Both the position numbers and the translations under genes were made by a program. A stretch of 56,869 nt of DNA from contig NZ_QJSX01000022.1 in NCBI RefSeq assembly GCF_003217515.1, forward strand, positions 1 to 56,869, read 5' to 3'. Source of the DNA: Deinococcus yavapaiensis KR-236 (GTDB taxonomy: Bacteria; Deinococcota; Deinococci; Deinococcales; Deinococcaceae). Position 1 is the stretch's first letter. Each line of letters begins with the position of its first letter. Positions 31,762-39,900 of the stretch are shown here, one piece after another. Below the pieces are notes generated by a model, which was not told the DNA's origin, made no database searches, and saw nothing but the letters and a program-made list of their open reading frames with translations.

Positions 31762-32456
31762 CAGATCGTCAGTTCTTGCTCACGCCGCAACTGCCGCTCT
31801 TGTTCGCGCACGTCATGGGCGCGCTTGAACACAGTGGCAAGGATCGTCAGCCCTGCCGCGACGAGGAGGGGCGTGAAGTCCACACCCAGCAATTGATTCA
31901 AGAGGCTCCACGGGTCGATGTTGAAGCGCACGTCCTCAGAGATGAACGTCACGCCTTCGACGCCTCGAACCGCTTCGTACAAAGGCACCCACAGGGGGCC
32001 GTTCTGGCGTTCTTGCTGGGAGGTTGTCCACCACATCACGCTTTTGGTGATCAGCAGCACGCCTTGCCACGCGAGCGCCAAGCGGGCTGCGGCTTGCAAG
32101 TCCGCGCGGTTGGCTTCGGCGAAAGGGTCGTCGAGCAGGCGGTGCACGAAGCGCAGCGCGCGGCGGTACACGAGGAAGAGGACACCAAGGGTCGCCGCAC
32201 CCAACAGTACGAAGGTGGTGTACATCCAAGGAGTGGCCGTGTAATTCACGCGAACTTCCGAGATGCGGAAGGTTTGCTGCTGCACGCCAAGACTCATGTC
32301 GATGGGTACGCCCCAAGACAAGTGGATGGGTTCACTGTCGTTTAGGAGGCTGCGACCGGCAAAGATGAGGCTGGCGATCAAGGAGAGGCTGATGATGATC
32401 AGGCCGAGGGTCAAGAAGAGCTTGAGGACGGTGCGGGCCGCTTCGGTGGACAGCAT
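31761..32456 (-). CDS. DUF2975 membrane protein
   Basis: 231 residues from MLSTEAARTVLK; AAGGAG lies six bases before. Four membrane helices are evident: about 10-30 (LKLFLTLGLIIISLSLIASLIF), 75-95, 130-150 and 185-205 (LLVAAGLTILATVF), with the charged tail REQERQLRREQELTI inside the cell. It is 70-80 residues longer than typical DUF2975 proteins because of an extended loop between helices 1 and 2. Partner of the XRE repressor that follows. Function unknown; possibly a membrane sensor. Confidence 0.8.
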   Translation of the reverse strand: MLSTEAARTVLKLFLTLGLIIISLSLIASLIFAGRSLLNDSEPIHLSWGVPIDMSLGVQQQTFRISEVRVNYTATPWMYTTFVLLGAATLGVLFLVYRRALRFVHRLLDDPFAEANRADLQAAARLALAWQGVLLITKSVMWWTTSQQERQNGPLWVPLYEAVRGVEGVTFISEDVRFNIDPWSLLNQLLGVDFTPLLVAAGLTILATVFKRAHDVREQERQLRREQELTI

Positions 32457-32466
32457 GGACGACTCC

Positions 32467-32499
32467 TTATCGAATATCAATATTACTGATATTCGATAA
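32467..32499 (-). promoter_or_regulatory. Operator-like perfect inverted repeat over the ribosome site
   Basis: TTATCGAATATCA (32467-32479) and TGATATTCGATAA (32487-32499) are perfect 13-bp arms with a 7-bp spacer. The first arm touches the AAGGAG of the DUF2975 gene, so binding would block transcription or, as RNA, hide the ribosome site. Strong candidate for the XRE operator. Confidence 0.8.
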
Positions 32500-32684
32500 A
32501 GACGCAAGTATGACGGCACAATTTCGCTCGATAGTCCCATTACAGTGCCCGGGAATGAAGAAAGCGGCCATTCCTGACCGCTGATCCCTTCGACATCGCG
32601 TCGTATGCGTCATGCGTCAATGGTAGTCATGACCCTCTGGGCGTGCTCGCCCAGCGTGCCTTCCACGGCGTCCTCAGCAACCTT

Positions 32685-32840
32685 CTAAGCGTCTTGAAAG
32701 GCGTGCATCAAACGAACTTCTTCCGTGGTGGCTTTGAACCGTTCGACGACCGCTTCTTCTGACCCGCCAAGCACGCCAACCGTCACAGGTTCTTTGAAGC
32801 GATCATCGTCTCCTCGTGTGGCGCGGCTCCAGCCATACAA
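32685..32840 (-). CDS. Possible 51-aa protein in an otherwise empty gap
   Basis: From a TTG at 32840: YGWSRATRGDDDRFKEPVTVGVLGGSEEAVVERFKATTEEVRLMHAFQDA. The composition is protein-like, but there is no ribosome site and no family. The rest of 32500-32944 shows only the promoter side of the RNA ligase. Confidence 0.25.
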   Translation of the reverse strand: MYGWSRATRGDDDRFKEPVTVGVLGGSEEAVVERFKATTEEVRLMHAFQDA

Positions 32841-32944
32841 CGGTGACGGCTACGCCGAATGCCGCACGGCGTCCTCCGCCATCATGCGCTCCTGTTCGGG
32901 TCGCGCCATCGGGCACAATGACCCTTCCGAAAGGAGCTGTCTTC

Positions 32945-33979
32945 ATGGAATGGACCGTCTCGAAGCAGCGCATCGAACTGCGCCCCCACCCGAACGCTGA
33001 CGCCCTCGACCTCGCCAAGGTCGGCACGTCCCAACTCGTCGTCAAAAAAGGCACGTATCAAGACGGGGACGTCGTGCTGTTCATCGCTGAGAAGTCCGTC
33101 CTGCCCGAAGGTCCCGTGCGTGACGCGTTCGCAGCGTACCTCGTCGGCCCGAATCGCGACCGTGTGACGCACATGCGCCTGCGCGGCGAATTCTCGTGCG
33201 GCGTCACGTGGCCCTTGTCGGACCTCGCGCGCCTCGGCGAGGAAGTCGAGCGTGCCGTGTCGAACGCGGACGTCGGCGAGAACGTCGCCACCGCGCTCGG
33301 CATCACGAAGTACGAACCGCCCATCCCCCTCGCCCTCGCCGGACAACTCGAACGCCTCGCTGACACCACCTTCTTCGGTCAGCATGACGTGCTGCACCTC
33401 GGCGCGTACCTCACGGAACTCGACGGGCAGGACGTGATCGTGACGGAGAAGTTGCATGGCTCGCAAGTCAACGTGTACGTCACGCCCCAGCGCGAAAGCG
33501 TCACGTCGAAAGGCATCGGCGCGCGTGGCCTCGGGCTTCGCGAGGAAGCGCACAACGCGTACTGGCGCGCCGTTCGCTCGACGCGTTTGCCGGACCTCGC
33601 CCGCGCGGCCTTTCCAAGCCGGGACGTGCAACTCTTCGGCGAGGTGATCCCCGTGCAGAAGGGATTCTCGTACGGCTTCACGCAGCCGACCGTGCGCCTG
33701 TTCGAAGTGCGCGTGGACGGCCGCACCGTGGACCGAGGCGACGTCACGGACGACCTGCGCGCCTTGTGGGTGCCCGTGCTGTTCAAAGGGCCGCTCGACT
33801 TCGCGCTCGTGCAAACCCTCGCGAAAGGCACGGAGACGGTGTCCGGGAAGGGACTGCACATCAAGGAAGGCGTCGTCGTGCGTCCGAAGGATCCCGAGCG
33901 GCGCGCGCAGGACGGCGCGCGGCTGCACCTGAAGGTCATCAATCCGAAGTACCAGGACACCGGCGACGAACTCAGCTGA
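32945..33979 (+). CDS. rnl: RNA ligase, DraRnl (Rnl5) type
   Basis: 344 residues; the ATG at 32945 follows AAAGGAG. The N-terminal 130 residues are the OB-like module specific to the D. radiodurans RNA ligase. The nucleotidyltransferase domain follows: motif I EKLHGS with the adenylated Lys at residue 169, motif III QLFGEVIP, motif IV EGVVVRP and motif V HLKVINPK. The known enzyme uses ATP to seal 3'-OH/5'-phosphate nicks, preferring an RNA 3' end at the break even in duplex with DNA. Length matches the family (about 340). It stands alone here, flanked by a gap and a lipoprotein gene, but kinase and Thg1-like partners lie 13 kb on. Recognition is firm. Confidence 0.93.
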   Translation: MEWTVSKQRIELRPHPNADALDLAKVGTSQLVVKKGTYQDGDVVLFIAEKSVLPEGPVRDAFAAYLVGPNRDRVTHMRLRGEFSCGVTWPLSDLARLGEEVERAVSNADVGENVATALGITKYEPPIPLALAGQLERLADTTFFGQHDVLHLGAYLTELDGQDVIVTEKLHGSQVNVYVTPQRESVTSKGIGARGLGLREEAHNAYWRAVRSTRLPDLARAAFPSRDVQLFGEVIPVQKGFSYGFTQPTVRLFEVRVDGRTVDRGDVTDDLRALWVPVLFKGPLDFALVQTLAKGTETVSGKGLHIKEGVVVRPKDPERRAQDGARLHLKVINPKYQDTGDELS

Positions 33980-34159
33980 AGCTGACGTGGTGTCTCCCCG
34001 AAGCGCGCGGCAACGTCCGCGCGCTTCACGTCGTACACGCGCTGCTCCGCCACCAATGGCGTGCATGACGATGACGTTGAGGTGCACCACGCCCTCACAA
34101 CGCTCCCCGCGCCCGCCCTGATCCCCCGAAGATCTCGAAGCGCTTCTAACAGCCGTACA

Positions 34160-34723
34160 TCAACTGCCCAACGTCGCCGTGCACGACCCTACCTCCTCCC
34201 AGGCGCCCGCATCGACAAATTGACCTGAAGCCGTCCACGTATCCTGCGCGAACTCACCAGACGGCAGCAGCGCCCATCCGCGCAAGTGAAGCGTTCCCGA
34301 CATTTGCGTATCCGTCGCGTTGTACTGCCTGATTCGACAGTCGAACAGCGCAGTTGCCGCTTCACCTCGCCCTGGCCCCCGAACTATCGGCCACGCCCAC
34401 ACGAAACGGATCATGCTTCGCGCAGGGTCGAATCCCACCATGGGCTGCCGCACCGCCCTTCGTTCGAAACTCGCATTCACAAGTGCCTGGTAATCCTGAT
34501 GTCCAATGGTGCTGTACGGTGCTCCGCCACTCTGAACCAACGGGTTCAAGTTAACGCCCAGCTTGACCACTTGGCTTTGATACATCCCTTCAACCAACCA
34601 AGTTTGACCTTGTCGAAGTGGGATGGTGTTCAACGGCGATTGAAGAGAAGCGGTCGCTGAAGGCGCGCAACTGGACAAGACGACCCCACCAAGAAGGAGA
34701 AGGGAAAGACACAGGCGTTTCAC
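34160..34723 (-). CDS. Lipoprotein, unknown function
   Basis: 187 residues. Signal MKRLCLSLLLLGGVVLSSC with lipobox LSSC (lipidated Cys 19). The mature part is beta-rich with conserved Trp residues (MIRFVWAWPIVRGPGRGEA, LHLRGWALLPSGEFAQDTW) and ends with a Cys pair. No recognised family; typical of Deinococcus accessory lipoproteins. Confidence 0.75.
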   Translation of the reverse strand: MKRLCLSLLLLGGVVLSSCAPSATASLQSPLNTIPLRQGQTWLVEGMYQSQVVKLGVNLNPLVQSGGAPYSTIGHQDYQALVNASFERRAVRQPMVGFDPARSMIRFVWAWPIVRGPGRGEAATALFDCRIRQYNATDTQMSGTLHLRGWALLPSGEFAQDTWTASGQFVDAGAWEEVGSCTATLGS

Positions 34724-34793
34724 CGCCTCAATCTAGCGTTCGTCTTCGTTGATGCCGATGCAAATGCGCTCGGTTGGCTCCTGTTGCACTGAA

Positions 34794-35310
34794 ACGCCAC
34801 CCCTGCCCGTACGGGCGAGCGTGTCAGCATAACCGCGCCTGCCGACCATCCCATCGCGCGCCTCGCGACACGCGCCACGAGCGATCGCGGTGCGCGCACA
34901 CGCACCCTCGACATCACCGCGAAACTCGTTCGTGGTGACCTCTGGGCGGACGGGAACGGCTGGACGGGTCCCCTCCCCACCGACACCACCGCGGAAGCGG
35001 CACGCGTCGTCGAGCAAATCAAACGCACTCTCGTCGGACGCAACCTCCTCGACGAAGGGCTCGCACGCCACGCGAGCAGCGTCATCGGCCGCGAGCCCGC
35101 CTGGAGTCTCACCGTCACGCGTGAACTGCAGGAAGGCCAGGAGCCCACCCCTGACGAGCAAGCACGCATCCGTGAGGCGACCGCCGCGCTCACGGCGTGG
35201 ATGGATGACCGTGACACCTGGCAGGAAGTGCACACCACCATGCGCTCGAACGTGACCTACACGTTGACAAATGCGCAGGCAGCACGACAACGCGCTGATA
35301 GAGTAGCGGC
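34794..35310 (+). pseudogene. Phage portal-like gene fragment
   Basis: An open frame without any start codon reads TLDITAKLVRGDLWADGNGW, then IKRTLVGRNLLDEGLARHASSVIGREPAWSLTV, QEPTPDEQARIREATAALTAWMDDRDTWQEVHTTMRS. The pattern (entry of N-x-L-x-x-x-G-V/L-x-R-H, REPxW, acidic helix, then W-x-x-R/D) is that of an N-terminal segment of tailed-phage portal proteins. It opens after a TGA at 34791 and fades into the gene at 35317. No other head genes are nearby apart from fragments at 36250-36863. Confidence 0.45.
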
Positions 35311-35316
35311 GATCTC

Positions 35317-36162
35317 ATGCGCATCCTCCTCACTGTCATCCTCCTCGCCGTCGCAACGTCCGCATCCGCCGCGCTCCCAGGCTGCCTCCAACCACGTGAC
35401 CAAGACATCTTGCAAGACGCGAAAGCCATCGCGTCCGTCCAAGACTCCTCAATCGACTACAGAGGCGTCGATGGTCCCGTCACCACCACCCTCTACGCCA
35501 ACGGCAACGTGACACGCTTCTCCTGGCGGTACTCCAGCACTGACGCTGACCACGAGTTCGACACGTACACATACAACACCCAAGGGCAACTGATCTCCAT
35601 CGAAACGCGTTCAGACAAGAAGCACCACGTCAGGACGTACACGTTCGACGCGCAAGGTCGCATGACGAGCGAGAAGCTCGAAGTGTTCAAGAGCGACTTC
35701 CTTGTTCCCGAACTTGGCGTGATCGAGCATCTCGTCTGCACCTACCCCCAAGAAAACGTGGTGCAGGAGGACGATTTGCTGGGACCAGACGCGGTCCGAG
35801 CTGTTGGTGAGTTCGACACGCGAGGGCAACTCATTCGCTACACGACTTACAGGGCCACGCGCGGGCAACCCCTGAAGTTGGAAAGCGTTCAAACGTTCGA
35901 GTATAAGAACGGCCTCCGCAGCCAGTACAAGAAGACAACGTACAACGACGATGGTTCCGTGTACTCCACGTCCGTCGGCTTGTACAACGAAAAGGGCTGG
36001 CCGGTCAGCGTTGAAACCAAAGACGGTTTCAGCGCCAAGTCTTCCTTATTCACGCTTGAGTACACGAAAGTGGACGCTCACGGGAACTGGATGACCAGGA
36101 TTGGCAAGCTGAACGGGAAAGACCCAGACATGTACTCCCGCGTGATCACGTACAACAAGTAA
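35317..36162 (+). CDS. Secreted YD-repeat-like protein
   Basis: 281 residues. Signal peptide MRILLTVILLAVATSASA with cleavage before ALPGC. The body contains strands of the YD/RHS type: YTYNTQGQLISIETRSD, YTFDAQGRMTSEKLEV, FDTRGQLIRYTTYR, YNEKGWPVSVETKDG and the terminal DAHGNWMTRIGKL...RVITYNK, a pattern common in short secreted proteins with a handful of such repeats. There is no toxin domain. A terminator follows 18 bp after the stop. Function unknown; envelope location inferred. Confidence 0.75.
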   Translation: MRILLTVILLAVATSASAALPGCLQPRDQDILQDAKAIASVQDSSIDYRGVDGPVTTTLYANGNVTRFSWRYSSTDADHEFDTYTYNTQGQLISIETRSDKKHHVRTYTFDAQGRMTSEKLEVFKSDFLVPELGVIEHLVCTYPQENVVQEDDLLGPDAVRAVGEFDTRGQLIRYTTYRATRGQPLKLESVQTFEYKNGLRSQYKKTTYNDDGSVYSTSVGLYNEKGWPVSVETKDGFSAKSSLFTLEYTKVDAHGNWMTRIGKLNGKDPDMYSRVITYNK

Positions 36163-36180
36163 TTCTTCAGTAGCTTCCAA

Positions 36181-36206
36181 GCCGCCAACACAAGGGCGGC
36201 TTTTTT
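36181..36206 (+). terminator. Rho-independent terminator
   Basis: GCCGCC, eight-base loop, GGCGGC, then six T residues, just after the YD-repeat gene. Confidence 0.85.
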
Positions 36207-36249
36207 CGTGTGCGCACCCCTCCCCGGCGCCTTGACGCTCGTTGCATGA

Positions 36250-36444
36250 CGCAAAGCGTTCCCCGACAGCCACGCGCAAGGCGCGCATCACCCTCTCGAC
36301 GCCGTGTCCCTCTTCGCGGGACTCGGTGGTCTCGACGGCGTGTTCTTCGACGATACGACCCCGAGCGTCACGCCATCCACGTCGCCTGTCACCCCTCTGT
36401 CCGTCACCCCCGGCCACGGCCATGACACCCGTGGATCTCGCTAG
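36250..36444 (+). pseudogene. Possible fragment of a cytosine methyltransferase start
   Basis: A 64-codon frame without start codon contains DAVSLFAGLGGLDGVFFDD, which resembles motif I of C5-cytosine methyltransferases (S-L-F-A-G-x-G-G). It then becomes Thr/Pro/Ser low-complexity and stops. The hit is short, so this is only a suggestion of phage-derived debris. Confidence 0.25.
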
Positions 36445-36571
36445 CCTCCTCGAGCGTCACGGCTCGCTCGAGAACGTCGCGCGGGCACTCCTCGCGGACA
36501 ACCATCGCATCCGTGAGCAATGCCAGTACCCTCCTCAAGTTCGCGTCGGAGGATGCACAGGAAGGCAGTGA
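36422..36571 (+). CDS. Small hypothetical protein (49 aa)
   Basis: MTPVDLASLLERHGSLENVARALLADNHRIREQ is a convincing helical stretch, possibly the start of a longer phage-type protein; the last 15 residues look non-coding. The next frame (36513) overlaps and may continue it after a frameshift. Confidence 0.35.
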   Translation: MTPVDLASLLERHGSLENVARALLADNHRIREQCQYPPQVRVGGCTGRQ

Positions 36572-36863
36572 TGCGCTCGCGCAGCAAAGCAAGAGCCTGC
36601 CACGCCCGACGGACGAGCAGACGCTGTGCGCTCTGGAAGCGGAAAGCGAAATCATGGTCGCGCAACGCGTTCTTCGCAGCGCCTTGGTGTTCCCACGCCT
36701 TGAGGAGCTCATGGATCGGTACGGCGCGCGCATCGACGATTGCGACGCGGACCTTGGTCTTGGACCGGATTACGACGTGCTGATGACGGCCATCAACGCC
36801 TTGAATCCGCTGATGGTCTCGCGAAACGGTACGGGCGGCGCCCGAGTGACGTGCTTGACGTGA
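36513..36863 (+). CDS. Hypothetical protein, possibly the tail of a frameshifted gene
   Basis: 116 residues beginning at a GTG (SNASTLLKFASEDAQEGSDAL). The centre (LCALEAESEIMVAQRVLRSALVFPRLEELMDRYGARIDDCDADLGLGPDYDVLMTAINAL) is helical and protein-like. It has no obvious ribosome site. Joined with 36422-36571 through a one-base shift it would give a protein of about 150 residues. No family recognised. Confidence 0.4.
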   Translation: MSNASTLLKFASEDAQEGSDALAQQSKSLPRPTDEQTLCALEAESEIMVAQRVLRSALVFPRLEELMDRYGARIDDCDADLGLGPDYDVLMTAINALNPLMVSRNGTGGARVTCLT

Positions 36864-37001
36864 CGGGCACGACGGAAGACCTCGCTACGCTTGACCTCGC
36901 CGTGCTGTTGTGGACGAGTGGCGAGGAGGCATTGGACCGCTGCTGCGCGGAAGCAACACGAGGTTTGAATGGCTGACCAGCACGCCGTGGAAGACACCGT
37001 C

Positions 37002-37328
37002 TTACTGTGAGATGTTGCTTGCGCCGATAAATCCCAAGAACCACAGGAAAGTGCACACGTAAAAGAGCAAGAACATGATGTAGGGAATGTCCCAGAGCCA
37101 ATAGTGCTTGGACGTGGTGCGCGTGACTCTCAACGCCACGACATTGATGCAGAGGACGAAGAAGGCATTGGTTAGCGGCTCCGCAAGCTTGGCTGGTGCG
37201 TCACCTGGCTCAAAGGCGAGGGTCACCAGGAGGATGAGGATGGGTGTTACGAATTGAAACACGTTGCGGCGCCGCTCGATCCATGGGCCGAGCATGATGC
37301 CAGGCTTGCGGTTGGTTTCAGAAGTCAC
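37002..37328 (-). CDS. Small membrane protein (108 aa)
   Basis: From a GTG start. Three membrane helices are evident: FVTPILILLVTLAF, AFFVLCINVVALRV and IPYIMFLLFYVCTFLWFLGFI, with a basic N-terminus (GPWIERRRN) on the cytoplasmic side. No recognised family. Upstream of the intergenic region that carries the terminator of the next gene. Confidence 0.65.
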   Translation of the reverse strand: MTSETNRKPGIMLGPWIERRRNVFQFVTPILILLVTLAFEPGDAPAKLAEPLTNAFFVLCINVVALRVTRTTSKHYWLWDIPYIMFLLFYVCTFLWFLGFIGASNISQ

Positions 37329-37503
37329 GCCTCAAGATAGAGAGTCGGAGACGGAATCGAGAGGCAAAAGTCGCATCACGCGTCAGAAGGCATGACGCCG
37401 CTTTGTAGGCCGTTTCCTACGTGATGACCCCTCTCGAGCGGCCACAGCCTAAGGGCATGTCGCAAATCGTCAAGAGAAACAATTTGAGGCGTGCGGAAAG
37501 AAG

Positions 37504-37526
37504 AAGGCCCTCAAGAGAGGGCCTTT
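37504..37526 (-). terminator. Terminator of the 37551-38834 gene
   Basis: AAGGCCCTC and GAGGGCCTT form a 9-bp stem with a 4-base loop, 25 bp beyond the stop codon. The 80 bp around it (37448-37530) is repeated in degenerate form at 38926-39002. Confidence 0.75.
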
Positions 37527-37550
37527 CGACATAGAAGGGTCGGTTTCGCG

Positions 37551-38834
37551 TTACTCCAACGGAAAGGACACGAGGCGTCCATCGCTGTTCACATACCAAA
37601 TGTCGCCGTTCGGAGCGAACTCCAGACTCAGGGCGTTACCGACCGTTGGTAAGGACAGCAGGCGGTCTTCCTCAAGGTCGAACAGTTTCAACGCGCCTTC
37701 CTGCAACGTCCACATGCCACCAAAAGGATCGAGCTTGAAGTCACCTCCTTTGAAAGACTTGGGCAGCAGACGCTGATCAATCGTCCCCGTAGAGGGATCG
37801 AGCACACCGAGCGTGTTCGTGCGCGAGTCGACGTACCACACGTGATCTTTCGCATCGACACTGGAATACGGCATGTCCGTCCCGCCAATCGGGAACTTCT
37901 TGAAGGTCTTCGTGGTGGTGTTGAATTGCACAAGCGCCGGGTTGGAAGGGAACTGCATGAACCACAGGTTGTCCTGAGCGTCCATCGTGCTTCGTGATGT
38001 TAACTGCGCATCAGGCACCGTGTACTCCTTGAACTCGAGCGAGGCCGGGTCGAACTCGGTGAAGGTATTATTCTGACGCTTGATCCAGAGGTGACCGTTG
38101 CTGGCGCGACTGATGGACGTCAGCAGATTCGCGTTGTCCTCGGGTGTGAAGATGTCAACCGCGCCGTTCGTGGGATTCAGGCGCAGCAACGCCACCGGAT
38201 CTTGAACGACCGCCCAAATCATGCCGTCCGGAGCGATCAGGAAGTCGTAGGTGTCCGTGTCCGTGAAGGACGACGCTTGTTGCAGCAAGCGGTACGTTCG
38301 CCACGTGCGGGCGGCAGGGTCGAAGCGAAAGATGGCGTTACTTTCCACTTGATGTTGCCCTGCGCTCAGCCAGAGGGTGCCGTCCGGAGCGCGCAGCAAC
38401 TTCTCGATTCGCACCGCCGCTTGAAGACCGGGGGGCGTGAACGACGGTTGACTGACGAATTGAACGTCCCGTTCCTGCGTGACGCCTTGGCCGCTGAACC
38501 GGACTTTGACTTTGGTGAAGAGCGGCGTGTCGTTCGTGACGTTCAACGTGAGCCGTAAGTACGCGTCGGCGCTGTTGACTTGAACGGGGTCGGCGGTGAG
38601 GGTCACGCCAAGCGGTGGGTCGACGAGGCTCGCGGTGACGGCGCCGTTGAAGCCACCGGTGGCCTTGATGATGGCTTGGCTTTGCACGGGAACGCCTTGC
38701 GTCGCGGCCGCGTTGAGTGTCACGAGGTTCACGGTGAACCCCGGGGTTGATGCCGTCGGGTTGCTGCCACAGGCAGCCAGCGCGAGGGGAACGGTGAGGG
38801 CGGTGGTGAGACGTTGTAGGAGAAGACGTTTCAT
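37551..38834 (-). CDS. Lipoprotein with beta-propeller-like repeats
   Basis: 427 residues. Signal MKRLLLQRLTTALTVPLALAAC with the lipidated Cys near 22. Residues about 30-130 form an Ig-like domain. From about 140 on, six or so repeats show the NHL/Vgb pattern: LLRAPDGTLWL, FLIAPDGMIWAVVQ, SRASNGHLWI, TMDAQDNLWFM, SVDAKDHVWYVD, KLDPFGGMWTL, and EFAPNGDIWYVN. Each is followed by a strand mentioning a variable such as FDP or LNP. Vgb-like propellers bind ligands or act as lyases; catalytic residues cannot be judged. A sensor or binding lipoprotein on the cell surface is the best guess. Confidence 0.8.
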   Translation of the reverse strand: MKRLLLQRLTTALTVPLALAACGSNPTASTPGFTVNLVTLNAAATQGVPVQSQAIIKATGGFNGAVTASLVDPPLGVTLTADPVQVNSADAYLRLTLNVTNDTPLFTKVKVRFSGQGVTQERDVQFVSQPSFTPPGLQAAVRIEKLLRAPDGTLWLSAGQHQVESNAIFRFDPAARTWRTYRLLQQASSFTDTDTYDFLIAPDGMIWAVVQDPVALLRLNPTNGAVDIFTPEDNANLLTSISRASNGHLWIKRQNNTFTEFDPASLEFKEYTVPDAQLTSRSTMDAQDNLWFMQFPSNPALVQFNTTTKTFKKFPIGGTDMPYSSVDAKDHVWYVDSRTNTLGVLDPSTGTIDQRLLPKSFKGGDFKLDPFGGMWTLQEGALKLFDLEEDRLLSLPTVGNALSLEFAPNGDIWYVNSDGRLVSFPLE

Positions 38835-38925
38835 GCGTCGCGGAGTCTAGCGTGTCTGGCCTTACAACGAAATGCCAACGGGAGCGCTGTCACCGAGCCC
38901 CAACCTCCGCCTGAATCGGCACCGC

Positions 38926-39002
38926 CTGAGGCGTGTCGCAAGTCGTCGAGAGGCGCTTTCCAACCATCTGCGGTATAGGAGAGGCCCTCACTTGAGGGCC
39001 GA
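38926..39002. repeat. Degenerate copy of the 37448-37530 repeat
   Basis: GTGTCGCAAGTCGTCGAGAG here corresponds to ATGTCGCAAATCGTCAAGAG at 37459, and both end in a GGCCCTC-loop-GAGGGCC hairpin. This copy has no T run. It fills the gap before the next gene, which has no clear promoter. Confidence 0.55.
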
Positions 39003-39080
39003 CGTCGAGGGTGCTTGCCGAGCGGCCATGCCGCTTGACGTTCCACGCCTTCCTTCGACTCATCCACGTTCTGCAGGCTC

Positions 39081-39764
39081 ATGCCATGCTTTCCTGTGCA
39101 ACGTTTTCTTTTCCTTCTTCTCACAGTTGCCTTAAATTCCGCGACCGCCGCCGCACCTCAAAAAACCGGCGAAACGCTGTTAAAAGAACTGCCCGGCATG
39201 GCGCAACGAAGCGCCCTCGAGCAACAGTACGGCGCGGGCATGTTCACCGTGCAAGCCCCCTTGCCGCTCGTCGTCGAACGCTTCGCCGGATTTCAAATCA
39301 GCGATCCCAAGGTCGATCAGCGAGAGCGGACGTACACCATGAACGGCGAAGGCCTCAGGGGCACGCTGATCGCCACCCAAGCGCCCAACGGCACCTTCAT
39401 CAACAAGTTGACCCTCAACGCCAGCGTCACCACGAACGGCGAACCACTCTTCGTGACGCTCGCCGCCTTGACGACCTTCGCGTTCCACTGCTTCGACGTG
39501 GACAGCTGGAAGCCGGAAAGCAAGGGAAAGAGCTGGCAAGAAGCAGTCCTGAGGCAAACCGCGACCCGCAACAGTCCTCAAGACACCTACAAGTGGACGT
39601 ACAACGACGCTGGCCTTCAAGCCACCCTGCTCGCCGAACCGAGCGAGGAGATGCTGTCCGTCACGTTCGAAATTCAAGCGAAGGACACGCTGCAACCCAA
39701 CGCGCGTCAGTGGATTCGCGCTTGCACCTTCGGAAAGCAAGCGCTGCTGCAGACCTTCAAGTAA
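39081..39764 (+). CDS. Secreted hypothetical protein
   Basis: 227 residues. Signal peptide MPCFPVQRFLFLLLTVALNSATAA. The mature protein mixes strands and helices: ERFAGFQISDPKVDQRERTYTMNGEGLRGTLIATQAPNG, then VTTNGEPLFVTLAALTTFAFHCFDVD and a late CTFGKQALLQTFK. Two Cys residues (about 129 and 218) might form a disulphide. It precedes the Sel1 gene on the same strand by 136 bp. No family recognised. Confidence 0.65.
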   Translation: MPCFPVQRFLFLLLTVALNSATAAAPQKTGETLLKELPGMAQRSALEQQYGAGMFTVQAPLPLVVERFAGFQISDPKVDQRERTYTMNGEGLRGTLIATQAPNGTFINKLTLNASVTTNGEPLFVTLAALTTFAFHCFDVDSWKPESKGKSWQEAVLRQTATRNSPQDTYKWTYNDAGLQATLLAEPSEEMLSVTFEIQAKDTLQPNARQWIRACTFGKQALLQTFK

Positions 39765-39900
39765 ACGCGGGCGTCTGCGCCGCGTGACGGCAACGCAGAC
39801 ACTCAAGGCATCAAGGGCACGTCCAAGCGACGTGTCTTGCGCTCGACCGCGCCGACCGAACAAGGCGGCGCGGCATGAACACCGCCAGGAGAACGAGAAG

